This document shows, one piece after another, positions 47,943-59,994 of a stretch of 64,000 nt of DNA. Origin of the DNA: Phycomyces nitens (taxonomy: Eukaryota; Mucoromycota; Mucoromycetes; Mucorales; Phycomycetaceae). Position numbers and translations under genes: made by a program. The stretch covers positions 6,448,001-6,512,000 of the forward strand of contig JAHRBC010000003.1 of NCBI GenBank assembly GCA_022702545.1, given 5' to 3'. Numbering within the stretch: position 1 is the stretch's first letter; every line of letters begins with the position of its first letter. Below the pieces are notes generated by a model, which was given only the letters and a program-made list of their open reading frames with translations, did not search any database and was not told where the DNA came from.

Positions 47943-48494
47943 CGTAAAGCTGCTTTTATGCTTTTTTTTTAATTGGTAAAAAAAGAAAGAAGAGAGGAAA
48001 TATTCGGAGTTGCCGATACTTACTTGAATTGATAATTGCTGCTTCATATATATTTTAAAAAAAAGAAAAAAGAAAGGAAGAAAAGAAGAGATACCCAAAG
48101 CACATGTTGCATTGATTTAAACCAACATCTCTTACAACTGTACGACACCTCACAGACCAATATTTAATGGGCAGCTGGTACCTCTTTATATATTTGTGTT
48201 TCGTTCTACAATTCTATACAACAAACACACAGCATAATAATCTTTATAACTTTCACAAGACCAATATATAAACACTGTACCCTTGGAAACCATCATTTCT
48301 TATCAAAAAGTTAATTACCACAAATATAGGTAGAAACATATTGACCTTGGATTTCCTATTTTGGCAAGATTTACAATAACCCTTTCGGACAACCATTTGG
48401 TCCGGCAGAATCAGGGTGTTTCAACCTCCGCATGGGGTAAAGGGTGTTCTTGGATAGGATTCCTTTGATCTTCCTCTTTAATAACAGGCTCATC
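47943..48494. other. Divergent promoter region of the MFS and uL4 genes
   Basis: 552 bp between divergent starts. It has A-rich purine runs on the MFS side (48055-48085). No other gene. Confidence 0.65.
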
Positions 48495-49786
48495 ATGGTG
48501 TGTAGAAGAGATACCCATCCATCTGTCGATCCAAGCTTATAGTTTATCAATGTAATATAGTCCGCGGCTGCCAGACCCGTTATCAACGTCTACTCCAAGA
48601 CCGGAAAGGATGCTTCGGCTACCCTCCCCCTCCCCGCTGTCTTCAAGGCCCCCATCCGTCCCGACATTGTCAACTTTGTCCACACCAACATGGCCAAGAA
48701 CAAGCGTCAGCCCTATGCTGTCTCTGAGAAGGCTGGTCACCAGACCTCTGCTGAGTCTTGGGGTACCGGTCGTGCTGTTGCCCGTATTCCCCGTGTCAAC
48801 GGTTCCGGTACTCACCGTGCTGGTCAGGTAAGAATCAGGAAAAAAAAGGGGGGGAGATCGATCATGGGAGATCACAATTAATTGATGGATTTAAAATCTG
48901 TAATTGTAATTAGGCTGCTTTCGGTAACATGTGCCGTGGTGGTCGTATGTTCGCCCCTACCAAGACCTGGCGCAAGTGGCACATCAAGACCAACTTGAAC
49001 CAGAAGCGTTTCGCCACTGCCTCTGCTTTGGCTGCTTCTGCTCTTCCCTCCTTGGTCATGGCCCGTGGTCACCGTGTCGAGAAGATCGAGGAAGTTCCCC
49101 TCGTCCTCGCCGATGATGTCGAGACCCTCACCAAGACCAAGGATGCCGTTGCTCTCTTGAAGGCCGTCAACGCCTACGCTGATGTCGTCAAGGTCTCCAA
49201 CTCCCGCAAGCTCCGTGCTGGTGTCGGAAAGCTCCGTAACCGTCGTCACCGCCAGCGTCGTGGTCCTCTTGTCATCTACAACGAGGATAACGGTATCGTC
49301 AAGGCTTTCCGCAACTTGCCCGGTGTTGAGGTTGTCAACGTCCGTCGCTTGAACCTCTTGCAGTTGGCCCCTGGTGGTCACCTCGGTCGTTTCGTCATCT
49401 GGACCAAGAGTGCTTTCGGTCTTCTCGATGCTCTCTACGGTACCTACGAGACCCCCGCTACCTTGAAGAAGGACTACGTCTTGCCCGCTCACATCATGAC
49501 CAACCCTGATGTCGCTCGTCTCATCAACTCTGATGAAATCCAGTCTGTTGTCCGCCCCGCTGGTAACAAGCACGAGAAGCGTCCCTTCACCCAGAAGAAG
49601 AACCCTCTCCGCAACCAGGGTGTCATGAACCGCCTCAACCCCTACGCTCAGGTCCTCCGTCGTGCTGAGATCGTCGCTGACTTGAAGCGCAAGGCTGGTA
49701 AGGTCGCCAAGGCCCAGCCCGCCAAGAAGTCCAAGCGCACCAAGCACGTTGCCACCAAGTTCCTCGAGACCCTCCACTCTGCTTAA
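48495..49786 (+). CDS. RPL4: Large-subunit ribosomal protein uL4 (L4/L1 family)
   Basis: Structural protein of the cytosolic 60S subunit, with a loop lining the peptide exit tunnel. Exons 48561-48827 and 48914-49786 are certain. The first codon must come from an upstream exon because an acceptor (ATATAG) directly precedes Ser2. The best candidate is ATG at 48495-48497 spliced from a weak GTGTGT donor, giving 380 residues starting MSAAARPVI. Family text is clear throughout: [96 protein letters not shown], then a Lys-rich tail. Codon use is extremely biased to GTC, CTC, AAG and CGT, as expected for a highly expressed gene. The start exon is the only uncertain part. Confidence 0.93.
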
Positions 49787-49823
49787 TTGATTGAGTCAAT
49801 TGAGACGTTGAATAGAATTACTC

Positions 49824-49829
49824 AATAAA
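49824..49829 (+). terminator. Polyadenylation signal of uL4
   Basis: AATAAA 38 bp after the stop codon of uL4, followed by a T/GT-rich stretch. Confidence 0.5.
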
Positions 49830-49965
49830 AATCAATAATTTGTAAAAGAGATTGTGTTTGAATAGAGTGTAATACACGTGTCTAGAGAGAAGAAGTTTGC
49901 CCTTATTTTTCTTCTACTACTTCTTTGTGCAAAATTGAGCGAGACAGCGTTTATATTTAGGGTCA

Positions 49966-50013
49966 TTTTTATTTTTTATTTTATTTTTTATTTTATTTTT
50001 TATTTTATTTTTC
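49966..50013. repeat. T-rich tandem repeat
   Basis: Several copies of a unit close to ATTTTTTATTTT between uL4 and the kinesin gene. Confidence 0.75.
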
Positions 50014-50247
50014 GGGAAAGAGAAAAGCTAAAGTGTCACAGTGGTTAATTAGTTTTCCAATTCCATTTCCAATTCCTCTTTCTCTCTTACTCTTTTACAA
50101 ACATTGGATACTGTAGTGACGAAGACGCTTTGAAAGCGACCCGCGGACACAGCCCAACACCACTCCCTTTAATATAGGCTTTTTTCTCTTATACTCTGCC
50201 AGTCTTGATCAGGTCGATCGATATCCATACCCGGCCATTCCATTCCA

Positions 50248-53200
50248 ATGACAAAAGACGGCCAGCAAACTGCGGCTATTCAAGTAGGCAAGTCTTTTTT
50301 ATCTATATATATATATATATTACATATATATTACCTCCCTGCAGTCCATCTTATTCTTCTCCCTACAGCTCTGCGCATAAGACCACTGACCGGGCGAGAT
50401 CGAGCTCAACCTCGGTTCGCCAATTTGGCTCAGGATGACGTCCTCAAGGTCCATGAAAGCACCGTGCAAGTCGTACCTCACAACAAGCTTTTCACATTCG
50501 ACTATGTATTTGGACCAGACAGTACCCAAAACGAAATATTCTCCGCTTTAGGAGAAAGGCTGATTCAGAAATTTGTTGATGGTAAATTAAAAAATATAAG
50601 AAAATAAATAAATCATGAGATGGCTGGGCTGGTTGGGGAATTTGGGATGGTTGCCTAGATACTAATTTCATGCTCGACTCCCTTTTTAAACAATTACCAC
50701 AACTTTTTGATCATTATTGTTTTTTTATTGTGTCTTATTAGGCTACAATGTTACAATTCTTGCCTATGTAAGTTACAAGAAGTATATTTTGTGTTTTTTT
50801 TTCAATTTTATTTTATTGATTTAAATTTTTTTCTTACCAATCAAACAGGGCCAAACGTCGTCTGGAAAGACCTACACAATGGGAACTGCCCAGCACAGTG
50901 GCAGGTATAATGCTGAAGAAGAAGGCATCGTTCCACGTGCAATGGCCCAACTATTCGATATACTCCACCAAACCGATTCTGCCATCATCCGACCCGTGTC
51001 ACCAACTTCGTCCGTATCCTCCTCCACCACCGCCACAACACTCTCCAAAGGCCGCCTGCGTCCACTTTCCCGAATCTCAAAGACACCTCGAATCAGCACC
51101 CCGTCACCCTCTCCCGCCCCACCATTACCATCCCTAAAGCCAAAATACACCGTCAAGGTGTCCTTTGTAGAGATTTACAACGAAGAACTCATTGATCTCC
51201 TCAATTCGTCTGCTCCCGGGGAAACACCACCGGTTACAATCCGAGAAGACTCAAAGGGTCACATTTATTGGACAGGAGTCAAGGAAGTCGTCGTACATAG
51301 CACAGACGACGTACTCTTGTGCGTAAGAAGTATATGCTGGTTTGAGATACATGCTCAACTGACGCAAATATTGCTTGTTTATTTAGTTATCTCGAACAAG
51401 GAACCCAAAACAGAGCCACTGGCTCAACTGACATGAATGAAAAGTCCTCACGCTCTCACGCCATCTTCTCCGTGTCTCTGCGACAGGAAAAATGGATGCC
51501 AAGCCAAACATCTGGACTTTCTCAGGCAAACCTCAGCCGAGCAGCCAGCCCGACTCCATCCCGATCTACTGGATCAAGACAGCGACCACCCAGCTCCCTC
51601 AATGTGCGTCCCTCACTTAATGATCTGCGCCAACCAGAGGAAGGCGATTGGATTATTACAAGCTCCAAATTCAATTTTGTTGATCTTGCAGGCAGTGAGC
51701 GGGTAAGCATTATATGCACATCTAGGGGTTCATTAAGCATGATTATTATTATTATTTTATTTTTATTTTTTTGCCGCCAAACCAATGTAATAATATACTC
51801 TAAATAGCTTAAACGCACTGCAGCTGAAGGTGATCGGCGCAAGGAAGGCATCAACATTAATGCAGGTCTCTTGGCATTGGGAAATGTCATTTCGGCGCTT
51901 GGAGACTCGTCCAAACGAAGTACCCATATTCCCTACCGTGACTCCAAATTGACCCGTTTATTACAAGATTCGCTTGGCGGAAGTGCAACCACTCTCATGA
52001 TCGCCTGTGCTAGTCCTGTAGAATACAATCTTTCCGAAACACTCAATACCCTCCAATACGCCAATCGAGCACGAAACATCAAGAACAGAATCGAGCGAAA
52101 CGAAGTCGAAGAATGGATGACGACCGACAATATCGAACTTCTCAGAGGAATGATCGGGAAACTCAGACAGGAAGTGCGTGTATTGAAAGCCGGTTCATCA
52201 AGTTCTTCCACAGTCGCACACCAACAGGGTAGGGACGGCTCCGATGATAACGACGGCACGTCACCTATTCCCATAACAGACATGGACCAGTTCTACCAGG
52301 AGCAGCGGGCTACCATTGCAGATCTCCAAAGACAGGTCGAAGAACTCGATGGAGAGGCAACCGTTACCCGAGAACGCAACAAAGTCGTCGAAGCCGAACT
52401 CAAGAGAAGTCGGCAGTACGAGCAGATTCGAAAAAAGGAAGAAGAACTCAAGGGGGGTCCAACCGATCAGGATTTCCAGCATCTTGTTGAGCCAGTAATT
52501 GAAGAATACGAAAAGAGTATTTCTAATCTCGAGAGTCAATTGGCTCTCGCTCGGGCCGCCATTAGCCATTCTGACAAGGGCTTTGAAGAACAGCAATCCA
52601 AACTAAGCCAGCGTGAGTCTCTTCTCGAAAGCCAAGAGCAGATCATTGGAGACGTTAAATCAAGACTTAGCAAAGCCCTCGAAAGAGAGCAAAGTAATGA
52701 ATCTTATATCGAAGAATTGGAAGCCAAGCTCCAACGCTCTGCAAGCGATGCCTTGCGCGATCAAGATTTACTAAACGAACTCAAAGGCAAAATAATGAAG
52801 TTCAAAGAGACAGACGAAAACACAGAACAATATGTCCTTAGTCTCGAGCAACGCTTGGCTGCAAGCGACCAAGAAAGAGCAAAACTCATCAAGGAAGTCG
52901 AACGAATGGAGACAATTGCTGCAGAAAACAAGAAAGCCAATGTCGATCTTCGAAAGCAAATCAAAAAAACCGATAGTGCTGACGTCCAAAAGATGATGTT
53001 GAAGGAACTAAACGAGATGTCCAACAAATATTCTACTTTAGAAGCAGAACGCGACTCGCTTAAAGACCAGCTTAACCAGAAAGCCGAACCAATTACGGCT
53101 ACACTCTCTGAACCAGAACCAGCCAAAAAAGATAATATTCCTACACCATCAGTATTGTCCGGCTTGGTTGATGTTCCCAAGGAAGATTCAGGACCTACGC

Positions 53201-56200
53201 GCCAAGTCAACCGAAGAAGTTATGCTAGTGAGCACGAAACGGTTGCATCGGCTGCCGCTCTAGCCGCTTCCCTTGCAGAAAAACGTGCCGAAGAAGAAGC
53301 AACACGAGCCCGTCATCTGCAAAAGGAACTTATTCAACTCCAGCAAGACCATCAAGAAACACTAAAAGAAATGGATGAGATCTTGCAACGATACCAAGAA
53401 GTACTTGACCATGTAAACGTACTCGAGAACTCGACAGCCCACCAAAGCCCACTGGCAGACGAAGGCTCGCTGAGTAAAGAAATGACACGAGCCAAAGAAG
53501 AGGCTCATCAGTTGGAGCGAAAATCTTACATGGCACAAGTTTCTACAATGGAGCAAAAAGTAGCTGATTTACAAAATCAGATTGAGCAATTATCTTCTCC
53601 AGATATTGCAGCTGAAGCACATGCTCTTGATGAGGCACTCCAGAGAACAGTACGGGAGCAGGAAGAAAACCAGCGTGTTCATCAGAACCAAATAGACGCT
53701 CTTAATGCTTCACTTTTGCATCTATCTGCCTGTCTCAAGGCCTCTCGCAGTATCTTGCCTAAAGAATCCGAATTGACGGCTCCTTTGGAAAGGACAGTAA
53801 GAGATGAAATATCCTCTAAATCAGAGCAAATTATAGCAAAAGACGCACCCTGGCACCAAGACGAAGCCTTGTCGCAGTTGAAAGACACTATCCAGTCTCT
53901 AGAATCTATTCAGCAAGAGTACAATGAACTCCAGTCCCAATGTACCATTCTTGTAGCAGAGAGAGCTCATTACCTAAAGACCAAAGAAGAGCTCGAGACT
54001 CATAAATCTGATATGAAGCTTGTGTTGGAAGAGCAGGTTGTGAATCTAGAAGGAAAAGAAAAAATGATTGCGTCACTCCGAGAAGCACTAGAAGATAGCT
54101 TGAGCTCTTCCAAGACAGCCCAGGAGAATCTTCAGGCAACTCTTGAAGCAAATGCTCTAGCAGAAGAAAAAATGAGACAAGCAACTGTGCAGGTCTTGTC
54201 TACAGAAAATGACAACGTGTCTTTACGTTCTAAGCTAAAGGAAACTGATGCCTTGACTGTCAGTCTACGTGAAGAAATTTTAGGATGGGAAAAGTCCCAA
54301 GCATTATTATCACAAGAGCTCAAGGGGCTCCAAAACCAAAGTACTGCATTGGAAGAGCAATTGAACGATAAAGATAGCCAGATGAATTCCATGACTCTTG
54401 TCTTGGATCAGCTTAAGCAGTCGCTTCAAAAGGTCGAGGATGAAAAGAGAGACTCGGCGACAAACCTTGAGATCAAAGTAGAGCTCCTCAAGAACGCAAA
54501 CCAAGAGATCGATAGACTTGTATTGAAGCTCAAGGAGACAGAAGAAGTGCTGGCTATTGCTAAACTTGAGGCAGGTAATGAACAGACAAATCTGGAGAGA
54601 ACCACACAAGAAAGCTTGGCCAAGATGCAGCGTCTTTTGGAAGAATCAGACACCCAATTGAACGCTCTCAGAGAGCAGACGAAGCAGACTAGAGAATTTG
54701 AAACCAGAGACGCAGAAGACAAGGCAACTGAATTTGCTCGTTTAATAAACCAGTCAGCAACCGAAAAGGAAGAATTTATCAAGAGCATTCAAGAATTGCA
54801 AGACACAAACCTAGAGCTTCACGAGCGTGTAGAAGTGTTTGAGAAAGAGCAGAAAGATTTCATCAAGAGCATTCAAGAATTGCAAGACACAAATCTGGAG
54901 CTTCACGAGCGTGTAGAAGTGTTTGAGAAAGAGCAGAAAAACTTTATCAAGAGCATTCAAGAATTGCAAGACACAAATCTGGAACTTCATGAGCGTGTGT
55001 TGGCGTCCGACAAAGAGCAGGAAAATCTGGTCAAGAAGCTAGAGGCGTTGGAAGACACCCTTGCAGCTGCACGGGCAGATGTTATTTCTGGCCAGAATCT
55101 ATCTTTGGATACCGAGAATATGATCAGAGAACTCGAAAATAGCTTGGAATCCGAGAGGAAATTGTTGAGGCAGATGCCGATTGACCATAAAGCACAGCTC
55201 GATGTATTAGAGAAGAAACTGGTTATTGCTCAGACTGCGATGGAAGAAGCACACAAACTAAACGACGAAAGACTTGAGTTTGCAAAGGAGTTGGAAAAGG
55301 TATCTCATGAGATGGCAGACGATCTTTTTGCAGCACAGAGCAAGATTGAAGAAAAAGAAAACCACCTTATTTCGTTGAGAGCACAGGTCGCAGAACATGA
55401 TCGTACGATTGACGAACTTCAAAAGACGTTGGATCTAAAATCCAAAGAATTCGAACAGTCAAAGGACCATTTGGACAAGATTCATGAAGACCAGGTTAGA
55501 CAGCTCCAGAAGAACATTGAACGGCTAGAAGAGGAGAACCTTGAGTTTGTTGGCCTGTCCGAGGCAATGGAGACCGAGGTCAACCGGCTGACCAAAGAAG
55601 TTGAAGAACTGTCGCATGATCTAGATGTCAATGAGGAAAGTGCAAAGGAAGCAAGGGTCAAATGGCAAGCTCTCGAGGCTGAGAATGTGATTCTCCAAGA
55701 GAAGTTAGAAGGAGATTCGAGAGATACGGCAGCATCAGAGCGTCAAGTAAACAATATCGAAAATACTTCATTGTCAGATGCAGCCGCGCGTGATGAAGCT
55801 ATTGCAAGCCTGAAGCGTAAATGCGATGACCTTTCCCAAGAGAATGCCGAACTTTCTATTTATGTTGAGGAGATGGATACACAGCTTTCTGCACAGGAAA
55901 CCGACATGCAAGTGAAGATTAGGGAATTTGACAGACAAGTCTCGGATCTAAAATTAAGTAACGAGCGTCTTAACAAGGAGCTTGTCTTGGCGCACAGCAT
56001 GAACTCACATGGCCGAGGTGGGGACCGAGAATCTGAAGAGTCCTTTGGAGGCCGTCCTAATAGCGAGACGCATGATAGAGACACTCCGCAGCAGCAACGG
56101 CCGCCAACACCTGACACGAGTGTGCCGCCTGACTCACCATCAACTCACATTGCGGATGCAGAGTTGACAGAGCGTTATGAAAAGGATATACTTGATCTCA

Positions 56201-56535
56201 AGGTTGCCCTAACCAAACTAGAGCAAGAAGCCAAGAAGAAAGAGCGGGCGTTGCTGACGGCAGAGACCAAGGTGTCTGAGCAGTCGTTCACTCTCGAAGA
56301 AATAAAACGCGAATTAAAGGCGTCAAAGGAAAAACAGTCAACAGGTGAAGCCATGCAACGCCAGTTGGAGGACATGAAACGACAATGGGAGTCTAGCCAG
56401 GAATTGACACATCAGTTGGAGGCCAAGCTAGCTGCCGAGAAAGAACAAAGGGAAAGGGTGGATCGGGCGAGAGCTATTTTGGAAAATCGATTAGAAGAAT
56501 CATTAAGCAAGAAGAATAAGTTTATGTGTTTCTAA
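50248..56535 (+). CDS. Kinesin-4-like microtubule motor with long coiled coil
   Basis: N-terminal kinesin motor followed by about 1,450 residues of coiled coil. Six exons inferred: 50248-50287, 50369-50581, 50742-50767, 50849-51318, 51387-51702 and 51808-56535 (1,930 residues). Motor landmarks: [43 protein letters not shown] (P-loop), [35 protein letters not shown] (switch I), FVDLAGSER (switch II), [33 protein letters not shown] and [17 protein letters not shown]. The last block and the motor order point to kinesin-4 (KIF4/KIF21-like). The motor carries two Ser/Pro-rich insertions, one after the P-loop helix and one before FVDLAGSER. Intron 1 uses a GC donor (GCAAGT) and is the only join that gives IQVALRIRPL. 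Exon 4 ends at a weak GTGCGT donor. The stalk includes a triplicated 28-residue block. No C-terminal cargo domain was recognised. Confidence 0.92.
54775..55002 (+). repeat. Three tandem 84-bp units in the kinesin stalk
   Basis: Units start at 54775, 54859 and 54943 and encode a 28-residue coiled-coil block ([20 protein letters not shown] and on). The first two units and most of the third are nearly identical in bases; the third diverges after ELHERV. 28 residues equals four heptads, so the coil register is kept. Confidence 0.9.
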
Positions 56536-58564
56536 ATTGAATTGATAATTTTATTTTGCCTATCATTTGCTTCTTTAATTCTACAACATTTGTATTTATT
56601 TGCATCAATATTTATACTTCAATTTCATTATTATTACTATTGTTATTATTATTATTATTACTATTACTTTTACTATTACTATTACTATTACTATTACTAT
56701 TACTATTATTTACTATTATATATATCATACAGTCTAAAAATATTTGCTTTTATGAACAAAAACAGAGAGCATGCCAGTTATTTATTCATTCATTTATTTA
56801 TATGCATACAATAATAATTAGAAAACATCAGGGATAGCAGAAACTAAAAAGAAGAAGAAACGAGGATTCTAATTTAGGCGGGAATACTATTTGTTTTCTT
56901 TGTTCAAAAATCAAGTATTAAAAAATATCAGTTATTATTGCTGTTATCCGACTAGTGTTTTTACTTTATACTCCTTTATTTTCTTATGTGTAAAGGTTTA
57001 GGAAAATTCATTCTCAATTCCCACATAGTCCAAGTCATCTATTGATATAAAACATAATTTACCAGCTATTCCCCCTCTTTCTATCCCTTTCAAATATACA
57101 CGCATCTTTTCTCACGCGATACAAGTTTGAGCCGATAAAATTGGAGGGATAATATAAAGATAATCAATGATTGACAATTGGATCTATTTACTCCAAAGAA
57201 AAAAGAGGGTTTAGTACCATAGATTTGCTAATCAAGGATATGGACATTCTAAATAGTAGTAATATCGACAAAATACATCATAATCAGCATCATTCAAACT
57301 TACTCTCTTACATATCACTCTGAAAAAAAAGGAGGACCCGATATGTAGATCAGGGTCAAGCGGTACAATTATAATAGAAAATAAAGGAGATTGACGCCGA
57401 CAGATGATGCCAAGAGAGTAGATTTAACGTAATATACTGCTATTAATTTCTAATATATAAACCATTATATATTAAAAAATATAGTTTACAAACAGATTAA
57501 TTGAATTGTTAGATATACGTATGCCTACATATACATATACATAAAAGGTAGTTCCATCTACATAATGCTATCATATAAATTACTATCCCAAAAATCGCTT
57601 GTTGGATTATATGGGTATTTTTTTTTAGGAATTCTATAATAGTTAATCTTATTTAGTATGCAGGAGTCTGTTATGATAGAAAGAGTAACCGAATTCGCGC
57701 AATTGTAGATACTAGCTTTTAAAGAAGCAATATTCTGTCCTACACCGAGATAACGAGACGACAGTGTCCTTGAGAAAGATAGTTTGTTAAACTACAACGT
57801 AAATTATATAATTATACACATATACATTCACGTATATATATATTTATACTTCTGTATCGTCTTGACAATAAAATAAAGCTCTTAATTACGTATATCTGCA
57901 AGTAACAAGAAACGCATACAATATATTCCTATCGACACAACCTTACATACTCCTCGTGTATCTGGTCAAACTACATTTTAGTTTTTGTAAAGATTATGAA
58001 ACGATGGGAAATAGCCGCAGTTGGGCAATACCTTGCTCTCTTTCTTTCTCTCTTTCTTTCTTTTCTTTTCTTTAATTGCTAAACTCTCATCTCAAAGCTT
58101 ATAAATATTATTATAGTATTCTTTTTATGTATAATATGATGATGGTCAGTGCGCAATTCCCCCCACTGAATTTATATATGATTTATGAACCAGTTACTAA
58201 GCAACCAATATTTATAAAGTAAATAAATAAAACAGTCAAAATTTTTGTGAATTATTGTTATTATGATTATTTGTGTTGTACCTGTATTGACCAATTATCA
58301 TTATCATTCTTTAAAAAAATCAAAAGGGGACCTTGATCTTTCAGAGCGTAAGAGATTATCTGTGAGACAAGAACCAAGTCATGCGAGACTAGAGTAGAAA
58401 AAGAAAAAAAAAAAGAAGGGGAGAGAGTGAAGGGGCGAGTATATACACACACATAAACACATAATACTTTTTTATGTATGTATATATATTTCTTGGGGGG
58501 TTCTCAAGATATTAAGTTTATTTTGATGCTACGCACAAGAAGAAAAAAGAAAAAGAAAGACAGG
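56536..58564. other. AT-rich intergenic, no gene seen
   Basis: Kinesin 3' region with a TTA/CTATTA microsatellite at 56623-56717, CT-rich runs near 58035, and many (AT)n stretches. No gene. Confidence 0.6.
56623..56717. repeat. (ATT)n / (CTATTA)n microsatellite
   Basis: ATT units grading into a hexamer repeat (CTATTA) just after the kinesin stop. The Leu- or Tyr-rich open frames across it are artefacts. Confidence 0.9.
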
Positions 58565-58746
58565 CTAGCGCTTGTTCATTCTCTGTTGTCTTTTAATGGA
58601 ATTTAGACATGAACTTGGGGTATTCCTGAAGTGTTGTTTCAAGGCACATTGTATAACAGAACCTTTATCTATTGTAGATGTATTTGTAGCAATTGCGTGT
58701 TTTAGATGTAAAGACCATAAATGGGTTGGTGTACCAGTATTGACAA
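58565..58746 (-). CDS. Possible terminal exon of an unrecognised minus-strand gene
   Basis: On the minus strand, 58746-58565 is open for 60 codons and ends in TAG. It is preceded by a convincing intron end (branch TTACTGACC, acceptor ACATAG). The peptide has ordinary protein-like composition (TGTPTHLWSLHLKHAIATN, then ALKQHFRNTPSSCLNSIKRQ, ending MNKR). Upstream exons would have to fit in the 230 bp before the divergent homeobox start, and I could not place a convincing first exon there. It may be a short gene, a 5'-truncated relic, or chance. Family not recognised. Confidence 0.35.
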
Positions 58747-58973
58747 CTATGTTGAATAATAGAGGTCAGTAAATGACAAAAGGAAACTATATGTTATTAT
58801 ATATAAATATATGTATATAAATATATAAATATTCTGTGTTATGCATAACCCCCCCAAGTCAACTGCTAATTAGCATTTTTCGAATATAAAATAAGCCATT
58901 CTTTCCTCAAGTGCCTCTTTCGTTCCTTCCATTTATTTTTCGCTACTCGACTACTTTAACGTCTCAAACTACC

Positions 58974-59994
58974 ATGACAACCACTGCCAATGTAAATAAA
59001 CAATAGACAATGAATAAAATACATAATACATAATACATAAATATATAAATAAATACAACAATTTGCCTGCATCGGGGTTCCTAATCTCTCTTGATCCCCT
59101 CACTAGCTACCCCAACCGCGCGTAGTTCGTACGCTCATCTTGTATCACGACGGCGAAGCTAACCCTCTGGCAATGCCATTGAAAACAAACAGCTGTCGCT
59201 TGATGATCAATGAGCACAAAACAAAGACAATCGACAGACTTCAATATAATGCTCAAGTTTGGACAACGCCCTTTGACGCGCCAGAAGGTAAATTAAAGAT
59301 TAGCTTGATATTCAATCACTAAACATTGGCATTCATTATAGATTCTCAGAGAACCAGTCAAGATAGTGCAGACAAACAATCTCTTGATGTCTCTCCAAGC
59401 ACGAGTACCTCTTCTTCTTCTAGTACATCCTCTGATTCCAGCTGGGCTAGTCATAGCTCGTGTGACAGCATTGCCACGATCGATTCACCGCCCCGAACGA
59501 TGAAGCCGATGATTTACTCCTCAACGCCACTTACTACGAGAAAATTATCACCTGTACAATCAGCTGTCTGCAGCATGCCTCTAAATGCTGTTGCAGATCA
59601 CCAAAAGCAGCGACAACAAAAACAACCAGTAAAAGATGCCACTAAGAAAAGACGACGAGGAAACCTTCCAAGAGAAGTAACCGAATTTCTCAAGCATTGG
59701 CTTATTCAACACAAAGCCCACCCCTATCCATCTGAGAAAGAAAAAGGAGATTTGGCTAGTAGAACTGGCCTAAGTGTCAACCAGATTAGCAACTGGTTTA
59801 TAAATGCAAGACGTCGCATTCTGCAGCCTATGCTGGACTCTGAACAGATCATTCGATCTCAATGGATGTCTTACCCAGAAATAGCCAGTATTGAAGCCAG
59901 AAAGATACGCCAGCTCAGTCTTTATGCCCAACAAGATTTCTCAATTCGCTCTCAACTACCAAACCTCAACTTCTTTGGTCAATATTCATCTTAA
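58974..59994 (+). CDS. TALE/KN-type homeobox transcription factor
   Basis: Predicted nuclear DNA-binding protein of 283 residues. Three exons inferred: 58974-58991 (six codons, MTTTAN), 59107-59287 and 59342-59994; all joins keep frame. The Homeobox_KN domain is at about residues 168-231, with basic arm KKRRRGNLPREV, then FLKHWLIQHKAHPYPSEKEK, where the three-residue loop extension typical of TALE proteins falls before the PYPS segment, and recognition helix SVNQISNWFINARRR. The N-terminal part has a short ordered-looking stretch (VVRTLILYHDGEANPLAMP) and a Ser/Thr-rich low-complexity region (about 80-105). Yeast CUP9/TOS8 and basidiomycete HD1-type proteins share this homeodomain class; the specific role is unknown. 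Confidence 0.9.

Larger units (their letters stand above)
49787..50247. other. uL4 terminator region and kinesin promoter
   Basis: Holds the AATAAA at 49824, a T-rich minisatellite (units of TTTTTATTTTA type) at about 49966-50013, and a CT-rich tract before the kinesin start. Confidence 0.7.

Noticed and set aside
48878..49777. 299-codon open frame antisense to the uL4 gene
   Set aside because: Shadow of the strong codon bias of uL4. The translation is a Val/Leu/Gly/Asp-rich artefact.
56542..56837. Leu- and Tyr-rich frames after the kinesin
   Set aside because: Produced by the TTA/CTATTA microsatellite.
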